In this document: one piece after another, positions 1-8,738 of the stretch
How the letters are laid out: each line of letters begins with the position of its first letter
Position numbering within the stretch: the stretch's first letter is position 1
Source of the DNA: DASQFQ01 sp963811595
GTDB lineage: Bacteria > Actinomycetota > Thermoleophilia > Solirubrobacterales > Solirubrobacteraceae
Direction: 5' to 3'
DNA length: 64,000 bases
NCBI GenBank assembly: GCA_963811595.1
Contig: CAWERW010000016.1
Location: 310,001 to 374,000, forward strand
Program-made: the position numbers and the translations under genes
Notes under the pieces: model-generated
What the model was told of the DNA's origin: nothing
Seen by the model: only the letters and a program-made list of their open reading frames with translations
Databases searched by the model: none

Positions 1-1507
1 TGACGTCGCTCGAGTGCTCGTGCAGCTCGGGCTCGCGCTCGGACAGGACCTTGAGCAGCACGGTGCGCGTCTGCAGGCCGGCCGAGCTCGGGCGGGCCTC
101 CTTGGCTGCGTACATGCGGCGGTCGGCGAGGTGGAGCGCCTCGTCGGCGGTGTCGGCGTCCTCCGGCAGGCGGACGGTGCCGTAGGAGGCGGTGACGTCG
201 AAGCCGTCGCCGCGGGCGCCGAGCGACGCCGCGGCCTTGCGCAGCACGTCGTCGCCGGTGTGCTCGTCGAGGATCAGGCAGAACTCGTCGCCGCCGAGGC
301 GGAACGCGCGGCCGTGGCCCTCGACGACGTCGCCCAGCGCGCCCGACAGCCGCTGCAGCAGGGCGTCGCCGGCCGGGTGGCCGTAGGCGTCGTTGTAGCG
401 CTTGAAGCCGTCGAGGTCGAACAGCGCGAGCAGGCGCGGCTCGGCCGTGGCGCCACCCTCGAGCGCGCCCTCGAGCGACTCCATGAACGCGCGCCGGTTC
501 GGCAGCCCGGTCAGCGCGTCGGTCAGGGCGTCCTGGCGCGCGCGGCGGAGCATCCGCAGGTTGTCGAGGAACGACAGCGCCATCCGGGCGACCGCGAGCG
601 CGATCGCCGTCGCCGCGAGCACGACGCCGAGCGTGTTCACGGGATGCAGCTGGTCGTAGACGAGGATCCCGAGCGCCAGCAGCGTGAAGCCGGCGGGGAA
701 GATGAACACGCGCGCGAGCGGCAGGCCGCTGCGCTGCTCCGACGTGTTGAGCGGGCGCCACGCCGCGTAGGCGAGCAGCAGCGTCGCCGCCGGCCACACC
801 GGGGCGAGCAGCGTGTCCTGCCCGTCGGTGCCGAGCGCGATCTCGCGCGCGTAGAGCACGTCGGAGATCGCCTGCAGCGACAGCGCGAGCGCGAACGCGG
901 CCCAGCCGAGGCCCGGCCGCCAGCCGGTCAGCGCGAGCAGCGTGACCACGAGCGCGAGCAGCCCGAGGTCGCCGAGCGGATAGGCGAGGTCGGTGGCGAC
1001 CTCGAGCGCGTAGCCCTGCGTGTCGGCGAGCACCGGGTCGAACGCGATCGTCGCCGCGAGCGCCGAGATCGCCGTCGCCCCGATCGCGGCGTCGAGCCAG
1101 ATCGTGGCGTGGAAGGCGCGCCGCAGCCGCGCGCGCAGCACGAGCACGATGCCGGTGCCGACGGCGAGGTAGGAGCCGAGCCAGAACGCGTCGGCGACCG
1201 ACGGGTAGGGCGCGAGGTCGGGCGCGTCGGAGTAGGCGACCTCGTAGATCAGCTCGCCGATCGCCCACATCGCGGCGCCGAGCGAGAGCGCGAGCCACGG
1301 CGCTCGGCGATCGTCGCGGCTGAACGCGCGGAGCGCGAGCAGCACGGCCGCGCCGAGCACGAGCGCGATGTAGATCCAGGTCGAGAAGACGTCCAGCAGC
1401 TCAGCGCCACCGAGGCCGACGGCGACGGCGAGATAGGCGGCGAAAACGATCAGGAGGGCCGCCCATGCCACCCGCAAGGCGATCCGGCCGTCGACTGCTT
1501 GGTTCAA
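1..1507 (-). CDS. Membrane GGDEF diguanylate cyclase, probably with HD-GYP domain (partial)
   Basis: The C-terminus runs off the left edge of the window. The start is TTG at 1507, eight bases after a GGGGAGG ribosome-binding site, giving MNQAVDGRIALR. About 300 residues of hydrophobic helices (roughly eight membrane segments) precede a GGDEF domain with the motifs DALTGLPNRR, FDLDGFKRYND and RLGGDEF (the last near 280-305). The last visible residues, LLKVLSEREPELHEHSSDV, resemble the entry into an HD-GYP phosphodiesterase domain. The protein is therefore likely a membrane sensor that makes, and perhaps degrades, cyclic di-GMP. The signature is intact, so cyclase activity is plausible; the HD-GYP call is inference from the last 20 residues. 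Confidence 0.85.
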   Translation of the reverse strand, partial: MNQAVDGRIALRVAWAALLIVFAAYLAVAVGLGGAELLDVFSTWIYIALVLGAAVLLALRAFSRDDRRAPWLALSLGAAMWAIGELIYEVAYSDAPDLAPYPSVADAFWLGSYLAVGTGIVLVLRARLRRAFHATIWLDAAIGATAISALAATIAFDPVLADTQGYALEVATDLAYPLGDLGLLALVVTLLALTGWRPGLGWAAFALALSLQAISDVLYAREIALGTDGQDTLLAPVWPAATLLLAYAAWRPLNTSEQRSGLPLARVFIFPAGFTLLALGILVYDQLHPVNTLGVVLAATAIALAVARMALSFLDNLRMLRRARQDALTDALTGLPNRRAFMESLEGALEGGATAEPRLLALFDLDGFKRYNDAYGHPAGDALLQRLSGALGDVVEGHGRAFRLGGDEFCLILDEHTGDDVLRKAAASLGARGDGFDVTASYGTVRLPEDADTADEALHLADRRMYAAKEARPSSAGLQTRTVLLKVLSEREPELHEHSSDV

Positions 1508-1592
1508 CTGTTCCTCCCCAGGCGGATTCGAACTTAGCGCCCGCAAACTGCGGACTCAAGGCGCGAGGGCCCCAGGTGGACGCTTGGACGAG

Positions 1593-2711
1593 TCAGACCG
1601 GGGCGAGCGCGACGGCAGCGCGCGTCGCGCCGGATTCCTGTGCGGCATGGAAGATCTCGTGCGCGCTCAGGGCCTCTTGCGGAGTGACGCATCCGAGACG
1701 GTCGCCGAGGGCGCCGTCGCGCTCGGCGAGGTAGGCCGCCCACATCTGCAGGATCGCGTCGGAGAAGCCGAACTCGAAGATCGGCCCGGTGACCGTGGGG
1801 AACGCGGACTGGCTGCCGGTCTCGAGCCGCTCCCAGAGCTGGCGGCCGTCGCGCACCGCGAAGCGGCTGACGACCTTCGGGTTCGCGGTCGAGAACTCGA
1901 CGCCGCCGTCCATCCCCAGCGCGCGCAGCCGCCACGTGTTCGTCTCGCCGGGGGCGATCCGCTTGGTGGCGAGCGTGAGCGGGAAGCCGGCGTCGGCGTG
2001 GATCGTCGCGTTGTCCCAGGTGTCGCAGCGAACGGGCTCGCCGTCCGGTCCGGGCCGCTCGGTGACGATGTCCTGGAGCGTCGCGTAGACGCTGTGCGGG
2101 CGCCAGCCGAGGCGGAGCGGCAGGTGCAGCACGTGCATCCCGAGGTCGTTCATGACGCCCGCCTCGCCGCAGAACTCGGCCCGGCGCTTCCAGTTGATCG
2201 GCTTGGCGCGGTCGAGGTCGCTGGAGTGCAGGAACGCGCTCTCGACCTCGATCAGCTCGCCGAGCGCGCCGGAGCGGATCGTGTCGTAGGCGAGCTGCGC
2301 GCCGGGAAAGTAGGGCATCTCGCTCGAGCAGCGGGCGAACACCTGCGAGCGCTCGATCGCCTCGACGATCCGGCGCCCGGCGGCCAGGTCGATCCCGAAC
2401 GGCTTCTCGCCCAGGAAGTCCTTGCCGGCGTCGACGGCCGCGAGGTAGAGCTCCTCGTGCAGGTGGTGCGGGACGGCGAGGTAGAGGACGTCGAGGTCGG
2501 GGTCCTGCAGGAGCGCGTCGCGGTCCTGCGTGAGGACGCGGACGCTCTCGATGCGGTCGAACCAGGCGAGGGCGTCCCTGTCGGTGTCGCAGACGGCCTC
2601 GAGCCGCGGCGTCACCGGGTGGTCGGTGAGGGCCGACCAGCGCCCGATCGCCGCCGCCAGCTCGCGGCCCATGAGGCCGCCGCCGACGATCCCGATGCGG
2701 GCGACGCTCAC
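1593..2711 (-). CDS. Gfo/Idh/MocA family oxidoreductase
   Basis: This 372-residue protein starts with GTG overlapping the stop of the upstream aldolase (GTGA). The N-terminal Rossmann motif GIVGGGLMGRE binds NAD(P), and GEKPFGID near residue 105 matches the EKP motif that carries the catalytic lysine in this family. The C-terminal half fits the usual alpha/beta substrate domain. Family members oxidise or epimerise sugars, inositols or sugar acids. Coupling to a class I aldolase suggests one short catabolic route, but the substrate cannot be read from sequence. Confidence 0.85.
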   Translation of the reverse strand: MSVARIGIVGGGLMGRELAAAIGRWSALTDHPVTPRLEAVCDTDRDALAWFDRIESVRVLTQDRDALLQDPDLDVLYLAVPHHLHEELYLAAVDAGKDFLGEKPFGIDLAAGRRIVEAIERSQVFARCSSEMPYFPGAQLAYDTIRSGALGELIEVESAFLHSSDLDRAKPINWKRRAEFCGEAGVMNDLGMHVLHLPLRLGWRPHSVYATLQDIVTERPGPDGEPVRCDTWDNATIHADAGFPLTLATKRIAPGETNTWRLRALGMDGGVEFSTANPKVVSRFAVRDGRQLWERLETGSQSAFPTVTGPIFEFGFSDAILQMWAAYLAERDGALGDRLGCVTPQEALSAHEIFHAAQESGATRAAVALAPV

Positions 2712-3532
2712 GCCAGGCGCGCGAGCGCTTCGTCGACGGTCGCGCCGCCGTGCACGACCGCCATCAGCGCCGCGGTCATCGCCGCCGGGCTCTCGTGCTG
2801 GATGACGTTGCGGCCGTAGACGATCCCCGCCGCGCCCTGCTCGAGCACGGCGTGGGTGCGCTCGAGGATCTCCCGGTCGGTGACGCGGCCACCGCCGCGC
2901 AGGAGCAGCGGGACGCGGGCGACCTGGACGACGCGGTGGTACTCGGAGATGTCATCCGTGGGGTCGGCCTTGATGACGTCGGCGCCGAGCTCGACCGCCT
3001 GCCGGACAAGGCCGCAGATGCGATCGACGTCGCCGCTGGACTCGTAGCCGCCTCCCCCGCCCGCCTCGAAGGCGAGCGGCTCGACCATCAGCGGCATCCC
3101 GGCGCGGTCGCACTCGGCGCGCAGGTGGCTGATCGCCTCGAGGCAGTCGCGGCGCAGGCCGTCCTGGCCCGGGACGTCGAGGAGGTTGACCACGACGCAG
3201 GCGGCGTCGAGGCGGACGGCGTGGCCGACGGGGTCGTCGATCATGAACGACCACGCCTCGGCGGGCGCCTCGGCGGCGTAGATGTTCGGCGTGTCGGTGC
3301 GGAGGACGAGCGCCGGCTTGTCGCGGCCCGGGTGGCGCTGCAGGAGGTCGGCCTGGCCGACGGAGAGCTGGATCGCGTCGGGCCCGGCATCGACGAGCGT
3401 CGCGATCGCGCGCTCCATGTCCTCGATGCCGGTGAGCATCGCGGCCTCGCCGGGCATCCCGTGATCGACCGCGACGTCGAAGCAGCGGCCGGAGTTCGCA
3501 TGGAAGAGGCGGTTGAGGCGGTACTGCTTCAC
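2708..3532 (-). CDS. Class I aldolase of the DeoC/FbaB/LsrF type
   Basis: This 274-residue TIM-barrel protein starts with GTG at 3532 (MKQYRLNRLF). It has the N-terminal FDVAVDHGMPG segment, the LGADVIKADPTDD strand whose lysine is the likely Schiff base, and the phosphate-binding ends LLLRGGGRVTD and GAAGIVYGRNVIQHE. These match archaeal-type fructose-bisphosphate aldolases and LsrF. It probably cleaves a ketose phosphate or thiolyses a keto-sugar phosphate. It is translationally coupled to the downstream Gfo/Idh/MocA gene and divergent, with only 26 bp between starts, from a 1-phosphofructokinase-like gene that could supply its substrate. Confidence 0.8.
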   Translation of the reverse strand: MKQYRLNRLFHANSGRCFDVAVDHGMPGEAAMLTGIEDMERAIATLVDAGPDAIQLSVGQADLLQRHPGRDKPALVLRTDTPNIYAAEAPAEAWSFMIDDPVGHAVRLDAACVVVNLLDVPGQDGLRRDCLEAISHLRAECDRAGMPLMVEPLAFEAGGGGGYESSGDVDRICGLVRQAVELGADVIKADPTDDISEYHRVVQVARVPLLLRGGGRVTDREILERTHAVLEQGAAGIVYGRNVIQHESPAAMTAALMAVVHGGATVDEALARLA

Positions 3533-3558
3533 GGGGCGGGGACACTATTGATCGCCTG

Positions 3559-4494
3559 ATGCTCGTCGCCGGCCCGAACCTCACCATCGACCGCGCGGCG
3601 GTGCTCGCCCAACTGCGGCCGGGTGAGGTGCTGCGGTTCGACCGGGTCGTGGTGACGCCGGGCGGCAAGGGGCTGAACGTGGCGCGAGCGGCGCGAGCGC
3701 TCGGGCACCCGGCGCTGCTGGTCTCGCTCGTGCCCGGCCACACCGGCCGCGCGGCGGCGGCGCTGATCGCCGAGGAGGGCATCGAGCTGAGCGCCGTGCC
3801 GTCCGCGGGCGAGCTGCGCTCGACGCTGATCGTGCAGGAGCGCGGCGGGCGGACGACGGTGCTGAACGAGCCCGGGCCGCCCGTCGACGAGCGGCGGTGG
3901 GCGGACTACGAGAACGCGGTGCGCGGGCGCCTGACGCCGCGCTCGGTGCTGGTCTGCTCGGGGTCGGTGCCGCCGGGCGCGCCGGCCGAGGGGTTCGGGC
4001 GCCTGACGGAGATCGCCCACGCCGCGGGAGCGCGCGCGGTGGTCGACGCCGCGGGCTCGACGCTGCTGCGCGCCTTGGACTCCGCACCCGATCTCGTCAC
4101 GCCGAACCTCGCCGAGGCGGAGGGGTCACTGGGGCTCGGCGGAGCGTCGGTGGATGACACGCGCCCGCGGGCGCTGGCGGCGGCCGAGGCGCTGCTGCGC
4201 CAGGGCGCGCGCGCCGCGGTCGTGACGGCGGGCGCCGCCGGCGCGGCGGTGGCGAGCGAGGGGACGGCGGAGTGGATCGCGGCGCCGCGCGTGGCCGAGG
4301 TGCGCAACCCGATCGGGGCGGGCGACGCGTTCCTCGCCGCGCTTGCGGGCGCGTGGGAGTCCGGATCGGACCTGGCCGACGCCGCGCGGATGGGGGTCGC
4401 GGCGGGCGCGGCGAGCGTCGAGCACCCGACGGCGGGGCAGCTCGATCCTGAGCGGGCGCGGGTGCTGGCGGCGGCGCTGAGCCGCGGCGGCTAG
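3559..4494 (+). CDS. PfkB-family 1-phosphofructokinase/hexose-phosphate kinase
   Basis: This 311-residue kinase resembles FruK and LacC. The first PfkB signature is TPGGKGLNVARAARALG (about residues 34-50); the second, NPIGAGDAFLAAL near 253-265, carries the catalytic Asp of GAGD. A NEPGP segment around residue 100 is typical of 1-phosphofructokinases and tagatose-6-phosphate kinases. No good Shine-Dalgarno sequence precedes the ATG, so a leaderless message is possible. Together with the divergent class I aldolase it could convert a ketose monophosphate to a bisphosphate and then to triose phosphates. Confidence 0.8.
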   Translation: MLVAGPNLTIDRAAVLAQLRPGEVLRFDRVVVTPGGKGLNVARAARALGHPALLVSLVPGHTGRAAAALIAEEGIELSAVPSAGELRSTLIVQERGGRTTVLNEPGPPVDERRWADYENAVRGRLTPRSVLVCSGSVPPGAPAEGFGRLTEIAHAAGARAVVDAAGSTLLRALDSAPDLVTPNLAEAEGSLGLGGASVDDTRPRALAAAEALLRQGARAAVVTAGAAGAAVASEGTAEWIAAPRVAEVRNPIGAGDAFLAALAGAWESGSDLADAARMGVAAGAASVEHPTAGQLDPERARVLAAALSRGG

Positions 4495-4522
4495 CGGCGC
4501 GCGAACGTCAACCCCCGCCACC

Positions 4523-5416
4523 TCAGGGCTCGATCACGTTCCCCGGATCCGGCCGCCGGCCCTCCCCACCCTGGCTGTAATCCCCGAATGGCCCGTCCCG
4601 GTCCTCCACCGCCGCCCGCACGCCCTCCGACCCCGCGCGCTCGATCCACGCGCGCGCGTCGGGCGTGTTGCGCATGAGGCCGTCGAGGATCGGGCCCAGC
4701 GTCTGGGTCGAGGCGAGGCCCATGTTCTCGTAGGCCTGGTTGACGATCAGCTTCATCGCCGCGAGCTGCGACGACGGGATGCGGGCGAGCTCTTCGGCGA
4801 GCGACGCGACGCGCGCCTCGAGCTCCGCGAACGGGACCGCCTCGTTCACCAGTCCCACGTCGGCCGCCTCCCGCCCGGACAGCGGCCGCCCGGTGAGCGC
4901 GTGGAACTTCGTGCGCGTCAGCCCGAGGCGGTAGATCCACATGCCCGAGAGGTACGCGCCCCACATGCGCGAGTAGGGCGTGCCGATCTGCGCGTCCTCC
5001 GACGCGATCACGAGGTCCGCGCACAACGCGAAGTCGCTGCCGCCCCCGACGCACCAGCCGTGCACCTGGGCGATCACGGGCTTCGGCGCTCGCCAGACGC
5101 TCATGAGCTTCTGCGTCGGCGCGCTCTGCGGCGCGGTCGCGAACGCGAAGTCCTTGCCCGCGTCCCACTCCCCGTCGGTCGTGATCTGGTCGTCCCACGC
5201 GCGGAAGCCGCCACCGAAGTCGTAGCCCGCGCAGAACGAGCGCCCCGCGCCGCGGAGCACGATCACCTTCACCGCGCCGTCGGCGACCGCGCGCCCGACC
5301 GCCGCCTCGACCTCGTCGGGCAGCGGCGGCACGATCGTGTTGAGCTGCTCGGGGCGGTTGAGCGTGATCGTCGCGACCGGGCCGTCGACGGCGTAGAGGA
5401 TCGTCTCGAAGGGCAT
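4523..5416 (-). CDS. Enoyl-CoA hydratase/isomerase family protein (crotonase)
   Basis: This 297-residue protein begins at the ATG of MPFETILYAVDGPVATITLNR, the standard crotonase first strand; the open frame extends far upstream but without homology. Oxyanion-hole segments are visible as GAGRSFCAGYDF and HGWCVGGGSDFALCADL. The usual catalytic Glu segment is replaced by YSRMWGAYLSG, so hydratase activity is not certain and an isomerase, dehalogenase or hydrolase role is possible. It is convergent with the upstream kinase and divergent from a LacI-type regulator whose operator lies between them. Confidence 0.85.
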   Translation of the reverse strand: MPFETILYAVDGPVATITLNRPEQLNTIVPPLPDEVEAAVGRAVADGAVKVIVLRGAGRSFCAGYDFGGGFRAWDDQITTDGEWDAGKDFAFATAPQSAPTQKLMSVWRAPKPVIAQVHGWCVGGGSDFALCADLVIASEDAQIGTPYSRMWGAYLSGMWIYRLGLTRTKFHALTGRPLSGREAADVGLVNEAVPFAELEARVASLAEELARIPSSQLAAMKLIVNQAYENMGLASTQTLGPILDGLMRNTPDARAWIERAGSEGVRAAVEDRDGPFGDYSQGGEGRRPDPGNVIEP

Positions 5417-5440
5417 CGGCCGAAGGTATCCGGCCGAAGG
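5417..5440. repeat. Two 10-bp direct repeats upstream of the crotonase start
   Basis: CGGCCGAAGG occurs at 5417-5426 and again at 5431-5440, directly next to the start codon of the crotonase gene on the minus strand. It could be a regulatory site or chance in GC-rich DNA. Confidence 0.4.
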
Positions 5441-5453
5441 GTCCGTGTGCGGC

Positions 5454-5482
5454 TTGACACAAATGACGCGGCGTAATAGCGT
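5454..5482 (+). promoter_or_regulatory. Predicted sigma-A-type promoter of the LacI-family gene
   Basis: A -35 box TTGACA (5454-5459) is followed after exactly 17 bp by TAGCGT (5477-5482), an actinobacterial TANNNT -10 box. The expected transcription start lies near 5489, about 18 nt before the first ATG. The same box pair with the same spacing recurs before the ABC transporter operon on the minus strand (12828-12856). Confidence 0.65.
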
Positions 5483-5492
5483 CGCGCCATTG

Positions 5493-5508
5493 ATGACAAC
5501 GTTGTCAT
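5493..5508. promoter_or_regulatory. Perfect 16-bp palindrome, probable LacI-family operator
   Basis: ATGACAACGTTGTCAT is a perfect palindrome with the central CG usual for LacI/GalR operators. It lies just downstream of the predicted transcription start and its last two bases are the first two of the ATG at 5507. Binding there would block transcription of the regulator (and the manA-like gene behind it) and could affect the divergent crotonase gene. The sequence is directly seen; the assignment to this regulator is inference. Confidence 0.75.
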
Positions 5509-6478
5509 GAGACCCACGATGAGGGACGTGGCGCAGATGGCCGGGGTGAGCCTGAAGACGGTCTCGCGCGTGATCAACGCCGAGGCGGGCGTGACGTCCG
5601 CGACCGCCGAGCGCGTCACGGCCGCGATCGCCGAGCTCGGCTTCGAGCGCAACGACCTCGCCGCCTCGCTCCGGCACGGCCGCTCGTCGCACACGCTCGG
5701 CCTCGTCATCGAGGACGTCGCGAACCCGTTCTACTCCGCCGTCGCCCAGGCGGTCGAGGCGGTCGCGCGCGACCGCGGCTTCCTGCTCATCACCGCTTCC
5801 GCCCGCGAGGACGCCGTCCGCGAGCGCGAGCTCGTCGCCGCGCTGCTGCGGCGCCGCGTCGACGCGCTGCTGATCGTCCCCGCCGGCCCCGACCACCGCT
5901 ACATCGCCTCGTCGTCGCGCGCCGTCTTCCTCGACCGCCCGGCGCGCGGCATCGACGCCGACACCGTGCTGCTCGACGACCTCGGCGGCGCGCGCGGCGC
6001 GGTCGAGCACCTGATCGCGCACGGGCACACGCGCATCGCCTGCGTCGCCGACGACGCCGGCCTGTACACGATGCGCGAGCGCATCACCGGCTACCGCGAG
6101 GCGCTCGCGAAAGCCGGCCTCGACGAGGACCCGTCGCTGCTCGCCACCGGCAACCGGGACGTCGCCACGGCCCAGGCCTCCGTCACCCGCCTGCTGCGCA
6201 TGTCCCGCCCCCCGACCGCGCTCTTCACCGCCAACAACCGCAACACGATCGGCGCGCTGCACGCGCTCCGCGACACGCCGGGCCCGGTCGCGCTCGCCGG
6301 CTTCGACGACTTCGAGCTCGCCGACCTGCTCGGCACCACCGTCGTGCGCGCCGACCCGTGGAAGCTCGGCGAGCAGGGCGCCGAGCTCGCGTTCGCCCGC
6401 CTCGACGGCGACGACGGGCCGCCGCGCACCGTGACGATCCCGACCGAGCTCGTGCCCCGGGGGTCGGGCGAGCGATGA
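5507..6478 (+). CDS. LacI-family transcriptional regulator
   Basis: This 323-residue repressor has the LacI helix-turn-helix MRDVAQMAGVSLKTVSRVIN at residues 5-24 and a periplasmic-binding-protein-like sensor domain beginning near LGLVIEDVANPFYS. Two starts are possible: ATG 5507 (inside the operator) or ATG 5519 (MRDVAQ); neither has a clear ribosome-binding site and a nearly leaderless message is likely. Its stop overlaps the ATG of the phosphomannose isomerase gene (ATGA), so the two are co-transcribed and probably autoregulated through the palindrome. Confidence 0.88.
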   Translation: MRPTMRDVAQMAGVSLKTVSRVINAEAGVTSATAERVTAAIAELGFERNDLAASLRHGRSSHTLGLVIEDVANPFYSAVAQAVEAVARDRGFLLITASAREDAVRERELVAALLRRRVDALLIVPAGPDHRYIASSSRAVFLDRPARGIDADTVLLDDLGGARGAVEHLIAHGHTRIACVADDAGLYTMRERITGYREALAKAGLDEDPSLLATGNRDVATAQASVTRLLRMSRPPTALFTANNRNTIGALHALRDTPGPVALAGFDDFELADLLGTTVVRADPWKLGEQGAELAFARLDGDDGPPRTVTIPTELVPRGSGER

Positions 6479-7450
6479 AGCCGCTGATCCTCCCTCCCAA
6501 CCAGTTCTTCCGCTTCTACAAGGGCGGCGCCCGCATCGACGCCCTGCGCGGCATTCCCGAGGGCGAGGACGGCCGGCCCGAGGACTGGATCGGGTCGACC
6601 GCGACGTCGTGGGGCTCGGAGACCGAAGGGCTGAGCCGGCTCGAGGACGGCACGATCCTCAAGGACGCGATCGCCGCCGACCCCGAGGCGTTCCTCGGCC
6701 CCGACCACGTGGCCGAGTACGGGCCCGACCCCGCCGTGCTCGTCAAGCTGCTCGACGCCGGTGAGCGCCTGCCCGTCCACTACCACCCCGGCCGCGCATT
6801 CGCGCGCGAGCAGCTCGGCCTCCGCTACGGCAAGACCGAGGCCTGGATCATCCTCGAGGCCGACCCCGGCGCGGCCGTCCACGTCGGCCTCAAGGAGCCG
6901 CTCGACCCCCAGACCGTCCGGCGCTGGGTCGACGAGCAGGACGCCGGCCAGATGCTCGACGCGCTCCACGAGATCCCCGTCCGGGCCGGCGACGGGATCC
7001 TCGTCCCCGCCGGCACCCTGCACGCGATCGGCGGCGGCATCCTGCTGCTCGAGCTGCAGGAGCCGACCGACCTCTCGGTGCTCGTCGAGTGGAAGCGCTT
7101 CGGCGTCGACAGCGGCCCCGAGCACCTCGACCTCGGCTGGGAGACCGCGCTGCAGAGCGTCGACCGCGAGCCGATCGACCCCGCCGCGCTGACCACGCCC
7201 CGCAACGGCCTGCTGCCCAAGGAGGCCGACCCCTACTTCCGCGCCGAGCGCATCCGGTCCGGCGACACCCTCACCCAGAGCTTCTCGATCGTGCTCGTCA
7301 CCGATGGCGAGGGAGACGATCGGCGATCTGGCGGTCCGCAGGGGCACCACGGCGCTGATCCCGTACGCAGCGGGCGAGCGACGGGTCGAAGGCGTCGAGG
7401 CGATCCGCTGCCTCCCGCCCGACACCAGCGCGCCCGCGGGAGCCTGGTAG
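6475..7450 (+). pseudogene. manA: Type I phosphomannose isomerase, apparent +1 frameshift near 7311
   Basis: The first 280 residues (from MKPLILPPNQFF) form a cupin-type mannose-6-phosphate isomerase with metal-site pieces PVHYHPGRAF, GKTEAWIILE, and LVPAGTLHAIGGG. At 7311-7313 a GGG run shifts the frame: the original frame then gives arginine-rich nonsense to 7671, whereas deleting one G restores EETIGDLAVRRGTTALIPYA and a normal end at 7450, 324 residues in all. The C-terminal beta domain is lost in the sequence as given. This may be a sequencing error, as two other sugar genes here show the same type of +1 change. The enzyme interconverts mannose 6-phosphate and fructose 6-phosphate. Confidence 0.75.
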
Positions 7451-7453
7451 CGC

Positions 7454-8101
7454 TCAGCCGCGGCTCCCCTGGATCCAGGCCACCGTCGCCTGAGGATCCG
7501 GATCGGAGAAGACCAGCGATCCGGGCACGACGCCGTCGGCGCCCGCCTCCGCCAGGACCGGCACGGTGTGCCGGCGGATGCCGCCGTCGACCACGATCTC
7601 GAGTGCGTGGCGCTCGCCCGCGAGCGCGCGCACGCGCGCGGGCGTGCGCGAATCGAGCTCGACGCCCTTGATCCCGACGCGCGTGCCCATGACCAGCACC
7701 CGCTCGGCGATGTCGAGGTAGGGCAGCACGTCGTCGAGCGGGTCCTCGACGGCGAGGGCGAGGCCGGCGCTCGCGCCCAGCGCATGGATCGTCTCCAGGA
7801 TCTCCCACGGCTCGGTGCAGGCGGCGACCGGGACGGTGATCATGTCGGCGCCCGCGTCGACGAACCGGCGCGCCCAGGGCTCGGGGTCCGTGACGCTGAG
7901 ATGCACGTCGATCAACGCGTCCGTGTGCGCTCGCAGCGCGGTGACCACGTCGGGGCCGAACAGGAGCTCGTCGACGTGGTGGGCATCGAAGACGTCGACG
8001 TGGAGCCCGTCGGCGCTGTCGGCGACGAGGTCGACCGCGTCGCCGAGCGCGAGCAGGTCGGCCGACCACAGAGAGACGTATGCGCGGAGGTGCGCGGTCA
8101 C
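7454..8101 (-). CDS. Ribulose-phosphate 3-epimerase family protein (Rpe/AlsE-like)
   Basis: This 215-residue TIM barrel starts with GTG overlapping the kinase stop (GTGA). It has GLHVDVFDAHHVDELLFGP near residue 33, IDVHLSV, a central VMGTRVGIKG where canonical epimerases have VxPGFxGQ, and the phosphate-binding end VDGGIRRHTVPVLAEAGAD followed by PGSLVF. Rpe and allulose-6-phosphate 3-epimerase share this layout; in a polyol/ABC-transporter operon an AlsE-like role on a ketohexose or ketopentose phosphate is more likely than the housekeeping pentose step. It is the last gene of the DeoR-linked operon, 3 bp from the convergent manA end. Confidence 0.8.
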   Translation of the reverse strand: MTAHLRAYVSLWSADLLALGDAVDLVADSADGLHVDVFDAHHVDELLFGPDVVTALRAHTDALIDVHLSVTDPEPWARRFVDAGADMITVPVAACTEPWEILETIHALGASAGLALAVEDPLDDVLPYLDIAERVLVMGTRVGIKGVELDSRTPARVRALAGERHALEIVVDGGIRRHTVPVLAEAGADGVVPGSLVFSDPDPQATVAWIQGSRG

Positions 8102-8727
8102 GCGACCTCGAGCCGCACGAGCGCGTGCGCGCGCCCCTTCGTCGCGTGCACGAGCTGCGCGTTCCGCTCGTCGGTGCCGAGCACCCACGCGCGCGCCGCG
8201 GCCGGCGCCCTGCCGTACCGGATGTGCCGCTCGATCAGCCAGCGCACGCGGGTGTCCTCGTCGATCGCGACGAACCAGACCTCGTCGAGCAGCGACTGCA
8301 CCTCGGACCAGCCGGGCCCGTCGGCGAGCAGGTAGTTGCCTTCCGTGACCACGAGCGGGACGGTGCGGGCGACCGCGACGGCGCCGGCGACCGGCTCCTC
8401 GATCTCGCGCCGGAACTCCGGGGCGTAGACGACCTCCTCCGACGCCTCGCGGAGACGCCGGAGAAGCGCGATGTACCCGGCCGTGTCGAACGTGTCCACC
8501 GCGCCCTTGCGCTCCGCGCGTCCGAGGCGTGCGAGCTCGGTCTGGGCGAGGTGGAACCCGTCCATGCCGACGAGCCGCGCGCGATCGCCGAGCTGCTCGA
8601 CGATCCGCCCGGCGAGCGTGGACTTCCCTCCCCCGGGCGGTCCGCAGATGCCCAGCAGCCGTCGCTCGCCGGCGTCTGCCAGCTGATGCGCGCGCGTCAG
8701 CGCCTCCTCGAGAGACAGCGTGCGCAT
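8098..8727 (-). CDS. Small P-loop sugar/nucleoside kinase (uridine kinase/FrcK/YggC-like)
   Basis: The 209-residue protein has a Walker A motif GICGPPGGGKSTLAGRI near residue 27, a Walker B-like VGMDGFHLA, a KGAVDTFDTAGYIALL lid segment and VTEGNYLL. This is the PRK/uridine kinase/PanK-like family, members of which (for example FrcK) sit beside fructose/ribose-type ABC transporters. It probably phosphorylates the ketose made by the neighbouring dehydrogenase before epimerisation. It lies 11 bp behind the dehydrogenase gene and overlaps the epimerase start. Confidence 0.8.
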   Translation of the reverse strand: MRTLSLEEALTRAHQLADAGERRLLGICGPPGGGKSTLAGRIVEQLGDRARLVGMDGFHLAQTELARLGRAERKGAVDTFDTAGYIALLRRLREASEEVVYAPEFRREIEEPVAGAVAVARTVPLVVTEGNYLLADGPGWSEVQSLLDEVWFVAIDEDTRVRWLIERHIRYGRAPAAARAWVLGTDERNAQLVHATKGRAHALVRLEVA

Positions 8728-8738
8728 GGCGAGCTCCG

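Noticed and set aside
14..1537. Long forward ORF of 507 codons opposite the GGDEF gene
   Set aside because: Low-complexity Arg/Glu/Gly/Ala-rich antisense shadow typical of high-GC DNA; the minus strand carries recognisable domains.
6358..7671. Extension of the phosphomannose isomerase ORF to 7671
   Set aside because: After 7311 the residues are Arg/Pro-rich nonsense overlapping the convergent epimerase gene; homology continues in the other frame.
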